From Falsiroseomonas sp050563545 (GTDB taxonomy: Bacteria > Pseudomonadota > Alphaproteobacteria > Acetobacterales > Acetobacteraceae): a stretch of DNA of 64,000 nucleotides. Location: contig NZ_JBNXUM010000004.1 in the NCBI RefSeq assembly GCF_050563545.1, positions 62,001 to 126,000 on the forward strand. The letters are read 5' to 3'. The notes beneath the pieces are model-generated. The model saw nothing but the letters and a program-made list of their open reading frames with translations. It did not search any database and was not told the origin of the DNA. Of the stretch, positions 1 through 8,318 are shown in pieces (the stretch's first letter is position 1; every line of letters starts with the position of its first letter). Both the position numbers and the translations under genes were made by a program.

Positions 1-431
1 ACCTGCTGGTCTTCGCCGGCGTCTGCGGCGAGGCGATGTATGTCCTGCTCGCGCGCCGCATCGCGGGCGAGGTGCCGGTCGTCACCGCGAGCTTCTGGAT
101 GCAGCTTTTCTCCCTCGTGATGCTGCTGCCGCTGGCGCTACCGGGATTGGGCGCGGTCGGCGCGCTGGCGTCCTTCCCCGTCGCCGCGCTGCTGGTCTTC
201 CACAGCCTGACGAGCAGCGTGCTCTGCCTGCTGCTGTGGTATGCCGCGATGAAGCGCGTGCCGGCGGGGATCGCCGGCGTCTTCACGGCCTTCCTGCCGG
301 CGACCGCCGCTGCCGTCGCGGTCTTCGTGCTGAACGAGCCTTTCACCAGCGTGCACGCCGCGGGCTTCGTCCTGCTGACGGGCAGCCTGCTCCTGGCGAC
401 CTGGCCGACGCGGAAGCGGGGCGGGCCCTGA
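1..431 (+). CDS. EamA/DMT-family membrane exporter, 5' truncated
   Basis: Only the last 143 codons are present; the start lies before base 1. What is visible is almost all hydrophobic and makes about five membrane helices, ending in a short basic tail (TRKRGGP). The stretch PATAAAVAVFVLNEP, a proline-led helix closing with L-N-E, is typical of the second EamA repeat of ten-helix drug/metabolite transporters of the inner membrane. The substrate cannot be read from the sequence. The stop codon lies inside a hairpin shared with the convergent gene that follows. Family call is good; function beyond export is unknown. Confidence 0.85.
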   Translation, partial: LLVFAGVCGEAMYVLLARRIAGEVPVVTASFWMQLFSLVMLLPLALPGLGAVGALASFPVAALLVFHSLTSSVLCLLLWYAAMKRVPAGIAGVFTAFLPATAAAVAVFVLNEPFTSVHAAGFVLLTGSLLLATWPTRKRGGP

Positions 432-440
432 GGCCCGCCC
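419..440. terminator. Convergent hairpin terminator candidate
   Basis: A 9-bp perfect stem (GGGCGGGCC / GGCCCGCCC) with a CTGA loop overlaps the stop codon of the EamA gene and sits just past the end of the convergent DUF2382 gene. There is no T-run, so it is a weak intrinsic terminator at best. Its place between two gene ends suggests it serves both. Confidence 0.45.
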
Positions 441-447
441 TGCCCCG

Positions 448-1257
448 TCAGCCCTTGCGGCCAGGGCCGCCCTGCGGGCCGTGGTCCTTCGGCGCCTCGC
501 GGCGGCGCCGCTCGTCCTCGGACTCCCTGGACTGCTCGGCACGCGCCTCGGTCTCGGCCCGGCGCGCGGCCTCGGCGACGCTGCCTTCGATCGCACGCCC
601 CACGGCGGCCTCGGCGCGGTGCTGATCGCGGTTGTCCTGCTCGACCTCGAGCACGTCGCGCTTCAGCGTCTCGCGCACGCGCTGCCTGCGCTCCGTCACC
701 TCGCGGCGGAGCACGACCTCCTCGGCGACATGCACGCTCTTCCAGGCCTCAGCGACCTGGGTGCTGTCGCGCATCTCGACGATGGTCTCCGTCAGCACGC
801 CTTCCGGCGCGCCGGCCTGGCCGGCCGGGCGGCGTTCCACCACGACATGCTCGTCGCGCAGCGTGACTTCCTGCTCGACCGGCGCGGCGACGACGCGGCG
901 GCGGATGCGCGTGACGTTGCCGGGCACGGTGCGCGTGCCGACATTCAGCCTCTCCTCGCCGAGCTGCAGCACGTTCGCCTCCTGCCCTTCATGCAGCTCG
1001 GGCGTCGAGATGCTGACGTCGTGGTGCGGGCTGTAGACCGAGAGCGAGGCGAGCGAGGCGCGCTGCATGCGCAGCATCAGGTCGAACCAGGCACGGCTGG
1101 TGGCCATCGCGGTGTCGATCGCGGTACCCATGGCGCGCTGGGTCGCCTGTTGCGCGACGCCCTCGGCACGTTCCGTGGCCCGGCCGAAGCTGCCCGCCGC
1201 ACGACCCATGGCTCCGCCCAGCGCCCGCGCTTCGCGCGGCGTGATGAATTCCGACAT
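448..1257 (-). CDS. DUF2382 (YsnF/AvaK-like) stress-associated protein
   Basis: Predicted 269 aa. The start MSEFITPREA is chosen because AAGGGGACAGCA precedes the ATG; an in-frame extension upstream looks non-coding. Residues 1-75 are Ala-rich and probably helical. Residues about 96-208 match the DUF2382 pattern: alternating charged beta-strand segments such as TLRDEHVVVERRP and EEVVLRREVTERRQRVRETL. The C-terminal 60 residues are highly charged (Arg/Glu). DUF2382 proteins such as Bacillus YsnF are general-stress proteins of unknown biochemical role. No signal peptide is seen, so it is likely cytoplasmic. It is transcribed toward the EamA gene and stands alone. Confidence 0.8.
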   Translation of the reverse strand: MSEFITPREARALGGAMGRAAGSFGRATERAEGVAQQATQRAMGTAIDTAMATSRAWFDLMLRMQRASLASLSVYSPHHDVSISTPELHEGQEANVLQLGEERLNVGTRTVPGNVTRIRRRVVAAPVEQEVTLRDEHVVVERRPAGQAGAPEGVLTETIVEMRDSTQVAEAWKSVHVAEEVVLRREVTERRQRVRETLKRDVLEVEQDNRDQHRAEAAVGRAIEGSVAEAARRAETEARAEQSRESEDERRRREAPKDHGPQGGPGRKG

Positions 1258-1495
1258 TGCTGTCCCCTTGTGCTGACTCAAATGATGGCCGGGACCGCAG
1301 CAGGTCCGGGGCCGGTGCGGAGACGCCGGCCCGAAGGGCCGTCCGCCATCTATGCCGCACTGCACAATAAGGGCGCGGAGGGGCCGAGGGTTGCGAGAAG
1401 GAAGCGCGAAATCTCGACGTCACCATGGCGGGCCGCAACACGCGCAACACAGTGGGCTATCGAAGTCGCATGGCCGGCATGTTACGCTACCGTCC

Positions 1496-1915
1496 ATGAA
1501 GCGCACCCGTGTCCTGCGTCTCGTGCTGCTCGGCGGCGGGCTCGTCGCCATGACGGCCTGCGGAGAATCCGCGCCCCCGCCGCAGGTCAACGACCAGACG
1601 CGGCGATTCGCCTGCGAACAGGCGAAGCAGCAGAACCTTCCGAATGCGATGGAGCTCTGCTCGCAGGTGGGGACGTCGTCGTCGTCCTCTACGTCGTCCA
1701 GCAGTGGCCGGACCTACCACTCCGGCGGCGGCGGCTGGTTCCCCTGGTTCTTCGGGCGGAGCTACGGCAGCAGCGGCAGCGCCTATACCGGCAGCTGGTT
1801 CTCCGGCCGTTCGTCATCGGACAGCGGATCGAGCAGCTCGTCGAGCTCGTCGAGCAGCAGCCGCGGCGGCTTCGGCGCCACGGCCTCGTCGCACGGCTCC
1901 TCCTCGGGCTCCTGA
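1496..1915 (+). CDS. DUF1190-like (YgiB/YjfM) Ser/Gly-rich lipoprotein
   Basis: Predicted 139 aa. The start MKRTRVLRLV gives a lipoprotein signal peptide with a lipobox ending in Cys22 (AMTAC), so the mature protein is probably membrane-anchored in the periplasm. The rest is dominated by Ser and Gly, with an aromatic patch (GGWFPWFFGR) and a C-terminal RGGFG motif. E. coli YgiB also ends in an RGGFG motif, and YgiB/YjfM is encoded next to a glutathionylspermidine-synthase-like protein, as here. Low sequence complexity limits the family call, but the neighbourhood supports it. It lies 3 bases before the next gene, so the two are probably co-translated. Confidence 0.65.
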   Translation: MKRTRVLRLVLLGGGLVAMTACGESAPPPQVNDQTRRFACEQAKQQNLPNAMELCSQVGTSSSSSTSSSSGRTYHSGGGGWFPWFFGRSYGSSGSAYTGSWFSGRSSSDSGSSSSSSSSSSSRGGFGATASSHGSSSGS

Positions 1916-1918
1916 TCC

Positions 1919-3037
1919 ATGCGCCGCCTGCGTCTCGATCCCCGGCCGGACCAGCGCGAGCATGCGCGGCGTCTCGGCTTCTCCTACGCCGAGATCGCGG
2001 GCGAGCCCTATTGGGACGAGACGGCCTGCTACGTCTTCACCGCCGAGCAGGTGGATCGGCTGGAAGCCGCGACGGAGGAGCTGGAGCGGCTCTGCCTGCA
2101 GGCGGCTGCGCATGCCATCGAGAAGGACCTGAACGGCCCGCTCGGCATTCCCAGCGGCGCCTGGGCGCTGGTGAAGGCGAGCTGGGGGCGCGGCGAGCCC
2201 TCGATCTACGGCCGCTTCGACCTGCGCTGGGACGGCGTCGGTCCCCCGAAGCTGCTGGAATACAACGCCGACACGCCGACCGCGCTGTTCGAGGCCGCGG
2301 TGGTGCAGTGGGAATGGCTGGAAAGCCGCATCGCCACCGGCGGGCCGCAGGCCGACCAGTTCAACTCCATCCATGAGAAGCTGATCGCGGCCTGGCCGAC
2401 CATGGAGCTGCCGAACCCCGTGCATTTCTGCTGCGCGCGCGGCAGCGACGAGGACAAGGGCACGGTGGACTACCTCCGCGACACCGCGATGCAGGCGGGG
2501 ATCGACGCGCGCTTCCTCTACATGGACGAGATCGGCTGGAACGGCACGAGCTTCCGCGACCTGGACGAGGTCGAGATCGCGGCGATCTTCAAGCTCTATC
2601 CCTGGGACTGGCTGCTGCGCGAGCAGTTCGGCGCCAACATCCCGAAGGCACGCACGCGCTGGATCGAGCCGGCCTGGCGGCTGGTGCCGTCGTCCAAGGC
2701 CTTCCTGTCGCTGCTGTGGCACCTGTTCCCGGACCACCCGAACCTCCTGCCGGCCTTCCTGGAGCCGGGCAAGACGGGGCGGCCGGAGGTCTCGAAGCCG
2801 ATCTGGGGCCGGGAGGGTTCGAACGTGCTCGCGCCGGGGATGGCGGAAACGGACGGGCCCTATGCCGATCAGCCGCGCGTCTGGCAGGCCTATGCCGAGC
2901 TGCCGAAATTCGACGGGCGCTATCCCGTGGTGGGGAGCTGGGTGATCGCGGGCCAGGCCGCGGGCATCGGCATCCGCGAGGACGCGACGCCGATCACGCG
3001 CGACACCAGCCGCTTCGTGCCGCACTACTTCGAATAG
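1919..3037 (+). CDS. Glutathionylspermidine synthase family ATP-grasp ligase (YgiC/YjfC-like)
   Basis: Predicted 372 aa, close to the 386 aa of E. coli YgiC/YjfC. Diagnostic motifs are YGRFDLRWDG (97-106), the EYNADTPT segment (114-121) that contributes to the ATP/Mg site, and SKPIWGREGSNV near residue 285, a typical ATP-grasp loop. It lacks the N-terminal CHAP amidase of full-length Gsp, so only the ligase half is present. In this stand-alone subfamily the peptide substrate is not established. It starts 3 bases after the lipoprotein stop and is followed 33 bases later by DUF350, the same trio as the E. coli yjf genes. Cytoplasmic. Confidence 0.88.
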   Translation: MRRLRLDPRPDQREHARRLGFSYAEIAGEPYWDETACYVFTAEQVDRLEAATEELERLCLQAAAHAIEKDLNGPLGIPSGAWALVKASWGRGEPSIYGRFDLRWDGVGPPKLLEYNADTPTALFEAAVVQWEWLESRIATGGPQADQFNSIHEKLIAAWPTMELPNPVHFCCARGSDEDKGTVDYLRDTAMQAGIDARFLYMDEIGWNGTSFRDLDEVEIAAIFKLYPWDWLLREQFGANIPKARTRWIEPAWRLVPSSKAFLSLLWHLFPDHPNLLPAFLEPGKTGRPEVSKPIWGREGSNVLAPGMAETDGPYADQPRVWQAYAELPKFDGRYPVVGSWVIAGQAAGIGIREDATPITRDTSRFVPHYFE

Positions 3038-3070
3038 CGATCTCGCTTCCATCTGGGGGACCGGACCGAC

Positions 3071-3472
3071 ATGACGAGCCTCGCCACCCTGCCGGGATTC
3101 CTGGCTTATTTCGTCGCGGGGATCGCGATGCTGGTCGCGTCGATGTGGATCTTCATGCGCATCACGCCGCATGACGAGCTGTCGCTGATCCGCGCGGGGA
3201 ACACGGCGGCGGCGGTCACCTTCGGCGGCGCGATGCTGGGCTTCTGCTTACCGATCGCCTCGGCGCTCTCGCATTCGATCAACATCGTGGACGCGGTGGT
3301 GTGGGGCGTCGTCGCGCTGGCGGTGCAGCTGGCCTGCTTCTTCGCGATGGGCAAGCTGCTCGGCGGCAACCAGCGCGAGGCGCTGGAGGAAGGCCACATG
3401 GCGGGTGCGACGCTGCGCGCGGCGGTGGCAGTGAGCGTGGGGCTGCTGAACGCGGCGTGCCTGTCCACCTGA
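3071..3472 (+). CDS. DUF350 inner-membrane protein (YjfL-like)
   Basis: Predicted 133 aa with four hydrophobic helices (about residues 8-30, 45-70, 75-95 and 110-130). The N-terminal segment ...MWIFMRITPHDE... followed by E-L-S-L-I-R-x-G-N and a conserved A-A-x-x-x-G-G-A-M-x-G helix is typical of DUF350 (UPF0719). The family has no proven function; in many genomes it is fixed beside the gsp-like ligase and the DUF1190 lipoprotein, as seen here. The stop TGA is followed one base later by the TTG start of the nuclease-helicase gene, so that gene may be translationally coupled. Confidence 0.85.
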   Translation: MTSLATLPGFLAYFVAGIAMLVASMWIFMRITPHDELSLIRAGNTAAAVTFGGAMLGFCLPIASALSHSINIVDAVVWGVVALAVQLACFFAMGKLLGGNQREALEEGHMAGATLRAAVAVSVGLLNAACLST

Positions 3473-3473
3473 G

Positions 3474-5474
3474 TTGCGCGCCTGGTTTCACTGCAGCGGC
3501 GCCGATCTGATCCGGCGCGAGGTCGCCGATACGGTCGGGCGGCTCGCCGGGGCGCAGCAGGCCAAAGGACTGCCCGGCGCGGCCGACCAGCAATTCGCCT
3601 GGGATCGCCAGGTCTCCGCGCTCCGCGACGCAATAGCGACGGCGGGCGGCGACGCCTGGACCGTCGCGCTGGAATACGACCTGCTGCGGCTTGAGAAGCG
3701 CATCGACGCGGTGGTGCTGACCGACCGCGCGATCCTCGCGATCGAGTTCAAGACGGGCGACCCGACCAACGCGATGAAGGCCGAGGCCGAGGACTACGCG
3801 CTCGACCTCCGCGACTTCCATGCCGGCAGCCGCCGGCATGTCATCGTGCCGGTGCTGGTCGCGGGCGATACGCCCTTCGTGCCGCCCGTGCAGCCCTGGC
3901 TGCTGCCGCCGAACCCGACGGAGACGTTGGCCTGCGGCCACGCGTCGCTGGCCGCGCTGTTCCGCTGGATCCAGGCCGAGCTGCCAGCTGCGGCAAGGCC
4001 GCTGGACGGCGCGGCGTGGCTCGCGGCCGACTATCGCCCGGTGCCGACGATCATCGAGGCCGCGACGATGCTCTATGTCCGCAACGGCGTGGCGGAGATC
4101 GCGCAGGCGCGTGCCGACACGGTGAACCTGACGCGCACCACCGAGGCGATCCGCCGCTCGGTGCGCGCCGCGCAGGCCGCCCGCGACAAGCGCCTGGTGG
4201 TCGTGACCGGCATCCCCGGCGCAGGCAAGACGCTGTGCGGGCTGAACGCAGTCTTCGGCCAGGCCGACAGCGCGTTCCTCACGGGAAATGTCCCGCTGGT
4301 CGAGGTGCTGCGCGCCGCCCTGGTCAACGACGCCGTCGAGCGCAGGGAATGCAGGCGCGACGAAGCCGTGCGGCGCGCCAGGACGCGGCTTCAGAACGTG
4401 CACCGCTTCCTCGAGGATTGCGCGACGGACCCGCAGCACCGCGCGCCGCCGGACCGGCTGATCGTCTTCGACGAGGCGCAGCGCGCCTGGGATCAGGCGA
4501 AGGCGCGGCTCGGCACGCGCAACAAGCCGTCGCGCCTGACGATGAGCGAGCCCGCGCACACGCTGGAGATCATGGCGCGGCACGAGGGCTGGGCAGTGGT
4601 CGTCGCCCTGATCGGGAACGGCCAGGAGATCAACACCGGCGAGGCGGGCTTGCGCGAATGGGGCGACTGCGTCGCGGCGTCGAACGGCAACTGGCGCGCG
4701 GTCGCACCGCCCCGCGCGGTGGGCGCGGCAGATCCCGTGCAGCGCCTCGCCGAGGGCTGGCCGGAGTGCCTCGACCGCGACGACGACCTCGACCTGACCG
4801 TGCCGGTGCGCAGCGTGCGCGACGCCGCCGGCGCAGCCTGGGTGGACGCGCTGCTGCGCGGCGAGGTCGCGGAGGCGCGCGCCATCGCGGACGCCGCGCC
4901 CGCCCTGCCCTTCCTGGTCACGCGCGAGCTCGATGCGCTGCGACGCGCATTGCGTCGCCTGGCGCGGGGCCGCCGCCGTTCGGGGCTGGTCGCCTCCGCG
5001 GGCGCCAAGCGCCTGCGTGCCGACGGCCTCGGCGTGCAGGCGGAGGATGTTGCCGACTGGTTCCTGCGGCGATGGCCGGACGACGTGCGGTCCTCCGAGG
5101 CGCTGGAGACCTTCGCGACGGAGTATGACTGCCAGGGGCTGGAGCTCGACGTGGTCGGGTTGGCCTGGGGCGGCGACATGCTGTGGCGGCAGGGCTGGGA
5201 GCAGCGGCGCTTCGCGGGCACGGCCTGGCAGACTGTCCGCAACGCGGAGGAGCGGCGCCACATCCTGAATACCTATCGCGTGCTGCTGACCCGGGCGCGC
5301 TACGAGACCGTGATCTGGGTGCCGCGCGGCAGCCGCGCCGGGGATTCCTTCCATGACCCGACGCGCGACGCCGCCGCGTTCGATGAGATCGCCGACCTGC
5401 TGCTGGCCGCCGGTGCAAGGTCTGTCGAGGACACCCAGGAGCCCGTCGCGGCCGAGGCCCCTGCGCTGCTCTGA
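3474..5474 (+). CDS. PD-(D/E)XK-like nuclease fused to DUF2075 SF1 helicase/ATPase
   Basis: Predicted 666 aa starting with TTG. Residues about 60-130 look like a restriction-type nuclease core: E67, D78 (RIDAVV) and E91-F-K93 in AILAIEFKTG. The ATPase starts near residue 240 with Walker A GIPGAGKT (246-253), Walker B LIVFDEAQ (329-336, DE at 333-334), a motif-III-like ALIGNGQEI, and C-terminal SF1 motifs EYDCQGLELDVVGLAWG and RVLLTRARYETVIWVP. DUF2075 (schlafen-like) ATPases with nuclease domains occur in anti-phage and DNA-repair contexts; no other defence gene is adjacent. Function inferred as a DNA or RNA processing enzyme. An internal TTG or GTG could be used instead of the first TTG. Confidence 0.8.
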   Translation: MRAWFHCSGADLIRREVADTVGRLAGAQQAKGLPGAADQQFAWDRQVSALRDAIATAGGDAWTVALEYDLLRLEKRIDAVVLTDRAILAIEFKTGDPTNAMKAEAEDYALDLRDFHAGSRRHVIVPVLVAGDTPFVPPVQPWLLPPNPTETLACGHASLAALFRWIQAELPAAARPLDGAAWLAADYRPVPTIIEAATMLYVRNGVAEIAQARADTVNLTRTTEAIRRSVRAAQAARDKRLVVVTGIPGAGKTLCGLNAVFGQADSAFLTGNVPLVEVLRAALVNDAVERRECRRDEAVRRARTRLQNVHRFLEDCATDPQHRAPPDRLIVFDEAQRAWDQAKARLGTRNKPSRLTMSEPAHTLEIMARHEGWAVVVALIGNGQEINTGEAGLREWGDCVAASNGNWRAVAPPRAVGAADPVQRLAEGWPECLDRDDDLDLTVPVRSVRDAAGAAWVDALLRGEVAEARAIADAAPALPFLVTRELDALRRALRRLARGRRRSGLVASAGAKRLRADGLGVQAEDVADWFLRRWPDDVRSSEALETFATEYDCQGLELDVVGLAWGGDMLWRQGWEQRRFAGTAWQTVRNAEERRHILNTYRVLLTRARYETVIWVPRGSRAGDSFHDPTRDAAAFDEIADLLLAAGARSVEDTQEPVAAEAPALL

Positions 5475-5477
5475 CGC

Positions 5478-6143
5478 CTACTTCCCGCCCGGAGCCCCCA
5501 CCAACGCCCGCACCACCGCCGCGCCGAAGGCCGCGACCTCCGCGTCGCGCGTCGCGGGCACCGGCGGCTGCGTCACCCGCAGCTTCAGAAGCCGCCCCTG
5601 CAGCACGCCGAGGCAGAGATGGCTCTCCGCGGTCTCGCCGTTGTCGAGCAGCATGCCCCAGCGCTGGCAGCGCATCGCGGGCTGGCCGGTCGGGCCCGGC
5701 GCGGCAGCGACCTCCACCGGTCCCGTCAGCTTCGTGCCGCGCTGCTGCGCGGCCTGCACGATCTCGTTGCCGGCACTGCGCAGATGCGCCGCCACCTCCT
5801 CGGCCCGCACGCCATCGGCCAGGCGCCGCGGCGGGGTGTAGCCGTCATAGACATAGACCGTGACCAGCCCCGCCCCGCCGATCCTGCGGTAGTTCACCGA
5901 TGCGCCGAGGCCCGGCGAGCGGCTTTCGTAGTCCACGGGATCGCCATCGCGCCGGAAGCCCAGGATCTCCTGCGGAAGGGCCGTGACGATGGCCATCGGC
6001 GTGCGCTGGCCCGGCGCCGGCGCCGGTGCCTGGGCCTGGGGCTGGGACGGCGGCGCTGCCTGCCCCGGGGGCGCGTCCTTCGTGCCCTGTGCCAGGGCCG
6101 GCAGGCCGAGCGCCAGCAGAACCGCGACGAGAACAGCGCGCAT
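5478..6143 (-). CDS. Secreted protein of unknown function
   Basis: Predicted 221 aa. The start MRAVLVAVLL is chosen because it opens a clean Sec signal peptide (cleavage near ALAQG); the in-frame extension upstream has no such feature. A Pro/Ala/Gln linker (residues about 20-50) leads into a globular region containing GFRRDGDPVDYESRSPGLG and VTVYVYDGYTPPRR. Two cysteines (in MRCQRWG and LCLGVLQG) could form a disulfide. I do not recognise a family. It is convergent with the nuclease-helicase (3 bases apart) and divergent from the phosphodiesterase-fold gene. Likely periplasmic. Confidence 0.65.
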   Translation of the reverse strand: MRAVLVAVLLALGLPALAQGTKDAPPGQAAPPSQPQAQAPAPAPGQRTPMAIVTALPQEILGFRRDGDPVDYESRSPGLGASVNYRRIGGAGLVTVYVYDGYTPPRRLADGVRAEEVAAHLRSAGNEIVQAAQQRGTKLTGPVEVAAAPGPTGQPAMRCQRWGMLLDNGETAESHLCLGVLQGRLLKLRVTQPPVPATRDAEVAAFGAAVVRALVGAPGGK

Positions 6144-6210
6144 GGCGGGATCCCCCTTCGCGGCGCAGCCTCGCATTGCCAAGCCGGCCGGGGAAGACGA
6201 GAAAGCCGGG

Positions 6211-7083
6211 GTGCCTCCGATCCGATTGCTGCCGCTGATGCTCTGCCTGCTGCTGGCCTGGCCGGCGGCGGCCGAGATCAAGCTCGCGACCTGGAACATC
6301 GCCTGGGCGACGCTGCGCCCGACCGGCGATCCCGACCTGCCGCGCGAGTTCCGCGCTCGATCCCCCGGGGATTGGCGGCTGCTGCAGGGCTATGCGCGGC
6401 GGCTGGACGCCGATGTCGTCGCGATCCAGGAGATCGACGGGGAGCGCGCGGCCGCGCGCATCTTCGACGCAAACGCCTATGCCTTCCACCTGACCGACGA
6501 GGATGACGTCCAGCGCCCGGGCTTCGCCGTGCGGCGCGCGCTGCGCTTCACCGCGAACCCCGACCTGGCGGAGCTCGACATCCGCGCCGGCGCGCGGCGG
6601 AGCCTCCGACGCGGCGCCGACATCACGGTGGAGCTGCCGGGCGGCGCGCGGCTGCGGCTGCTGTCGGTGCACCTGAATGCGGGCTGCCGCGAGGATGCGC
6701 TGGATCGCGGTCCCCCGGAATGCCAGGGGCTGCGGCGCCAGGCCGAGATCATCGCGCGCTGGGCCGAGGCGCGGCGGCGCGAGGGCATGGCCTTCGCGAT
6801 CCTCGGCGACTTCAACCGCCGCATGGCGCCGGGCGACGACTTCCTTCGCGTGGTCGAGGACGCCGCCCCGATCGCACGTCCGACCGCGGGCTTCTCCACA
6901 CCCTGCTGGTCCGATGCGCGCGGCGGCCGGGCCTTCATCGACCACGTCCTGCTGGGCGGCGCGGCGCGGGAGTGGCTGGTGCCGGGCAGCCTCTCGGTGC
7001 TGGTCTATGCCGAGCGCGAACGGGCCTGGCGCGACCGGCTGTCGGACCACTGCCCGACCAGCGTGCGGCTGCGGATTCCGTGA
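6211..7083 (+). CDS. Secreted endonuclease/exonuclease/phosphatase-family protein
   Basis: Predicted 290 aa. A GTG at 6211 is chosen because it starts a signal peptide (hydrophobic stretch LLPLMLCLLLAWPAAAE); an upstream in-frame ATG would give a long unsupported tail. The EEP fold is shown by KLATWNIAW near the N-terminus, DVVAIQEID (metal-binding Glu), LGDFNRR (active-site Asp-Asn) and SDHCP (catalytic Asp-His). These enzymes cleave phosphodiester bonds in nucleic acids or phospholipids; the substrate here is unknown. Its stop overlaps the GTG start of the MFS gene (GTGA), so the two are probably translationally coupled. Likely periplasmic. Confidence 0.85.
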   Translation: MPPIRLLPLMLCLLLAWPAAAEIKLATWNIAWATLRPTGDPDLPREFRARSPGDWRLLQGYARRLDADVVAIQEIDGERAAARIFDANAYAFHLTDEDDVQRPGFAVRRALRFTANPDLAELDIRAGARRSLRRGADITVELPGGARLRLLSVHLNAGCREDALDRGPPECQGLRRQAEIIARWAEARRREGMAFAILGDFNRRMAPGDDFLRVVEDAAPIARPTAGFSTPCWSDARGGRAFIDHVLLGGAAREWLVPGSLSVLVYAERERAWRDRLSDHCPTSVRLRIP

Positions 7084-8318
7084 CGACGCCGTCCTTCGCA
7101 CGCCTCACGCTCCCTCTTTCGGGCCAGAACTTCGTCAACCAGGCCTCGCGCACGCTCGTCGCGACGATCGGGCCGCTGCTCGCGATCGAGTTCGCGCTGT
7201 CGGCCAGCGGGCTCGGGCTGCTCGCCGCGATGTTCTTCGCGGCCTATGCGGCGGCGCAGCTGCCGGTCGGCGTGGCGGTTGATGTCTGGGGCGCGCGGCG
7301 CGTGCAGGCGACGCTCTCCCTCGTTGCCGCGGCGGGCTTCCTGCTCTGCGCCGCTGCGACGGGGCCGCTGATGCTGGCAGCGGGGCGCGTCGTTACGGGC
7401 GTCGGCGTCGCGGCGGGGCTGATCGCGATGCTGAAGGTGAACTCGCAGTGGTACCCCAGGGACCGCGTCGCCGGGGTGACGGGATGGGGCGTGTTCTGCG
7501 GGTCCTTCGGCTCGCTCGCCGCGACGATCCCCGCTGCCTTCCTGATCCCCGCGATCGGCTGGCGCGGCGTCTTCGTGCTGCTGGCGGCGCTGGCGGCCTG
7601 CGTCGCGCTGTGGATCTGGGTCTCGGTGCCGGATCGCGGGCCGGGGCCGCGCCCGGCGCCGCGCCGCCTGTCGCAGGAGGCGCTGGAGTTCGGGCGCATC
7701 TTCCGCCACCGCGCCTTCCTGAGGCTGGCGCCGGCGATCGCCCTGCTGTCCGCGATGAACTTCACCTACCAGGGGCTCTGGGCCGGGCCCTGGCTGCGCG
7801 ACGTCGGCGGGCTGGACGAGCCGGGGCGCGCCACGACGCTGTTCTTCTACGCGCTCGGGCTGATGGCGGGCAGCGCGGGGTTCGGCCAGGCGTCGTCCAT
7901 CCTGCAGCGGCGGGGCTGGCCGCCCATGGCGATGCCCGCCGTCGCGATCGCGGGGATGATGACGGTCCAGGCGCTGCTGATCCTCGATCCCTCGCATGGC
8001 GGGGCGACGCTCTGCGCGCTGTGGTTCGCCTTTGCGCTGTTCGGCTCGGCGGGGCCGACCGGCTATGCCGTGATCGGCCAGCGCTTCGGGCCGGAACTCG
8101 CGGGGCGTGTCGCGACCGCGATCAACGTCGCGATGCTGGCCATGGTCGTCCTGCTGCAGAACGCGATCGGCTGGATCCTGGATCTCTGGCCCCGCGCAGC
8201 GGCAGGCGGCTGGGCCAGCGCGGGCTACGGATGGGCGCTCGCGCTCACGCTGGCCTTGCAGGCGGGAACCGTCGCCTGGATGCTGCGCCCGGACCCGGAA
8301 CGGCAGGTGAGGCGCTGA
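7080..8318 (+). CDS. MFS transporter
   Basis: Predicted 412 aa with about 12 membrane helices. The start GTG overlaps the preceding stop by four bases. The loop between helices 2 and 3 carries GVAVDVWGARRV, the MFS motif A region, and the central cytoplasmic loop is basic (PDRGPGPRPAPRRLS). The helix-rich pattern resembles nitrate/nitrite-porter-like and glycerol-phosphate-like MFS proteins, but I cannot name a substrate. The gene is followed by ppk2 with an overlapping TGATG junction, so the four genes from 6211 to 10032 are likely one transcript. Confidence 0.88.
   Translation: MTTPSFARLTLPLSGQNFVNQASRTLVATIGPLLAIEFALSASGLGLLAAMFFAAYAAAQLPVGVAVDVWGARRVQATLSLVAAAGFLLCAAATGPLMLAAGRVVTGVGVAAGLIAMLKVNSQWYPRDRVAGVTGWGVFCGSFGSLAATIPAAFLIPAIGWRGVFVLLAALAACVALWIWVSVPDRGPGPRPAPRRLSQEALEFGRIFRHRAFLRLAPAIALLSAMNFTYQGLWAGPWLRDVGGLDEPGRATTLFFYALGLMAGSAGFGQASSILQRRGWPPMAMPAVAIAGMMTVQALLILDPSHGGATLCALWFAFALFGSAGPTGYAVIGQRFGPELAGRVATAINVAMLAMVVLLQNAIGWILDLWPRAAAGGWASAGYGWALALTLALQAGTVAWMLRPDPERQVRR

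Noticed and set aside
1831..1860. Repeated GAGCAGCTCGTCGAGC-like bases as a regulatory repeat
   Set aside because: They encode the poly-Ser stretch of the lipoprotein and are explained by codon repetition.
3474..5474. Complete multi-gene defence island
   Set aside because: Only the nuclease-helicase has defence-like features; the flanking genes are a lipoprotein/ligase module and a secreted protein.
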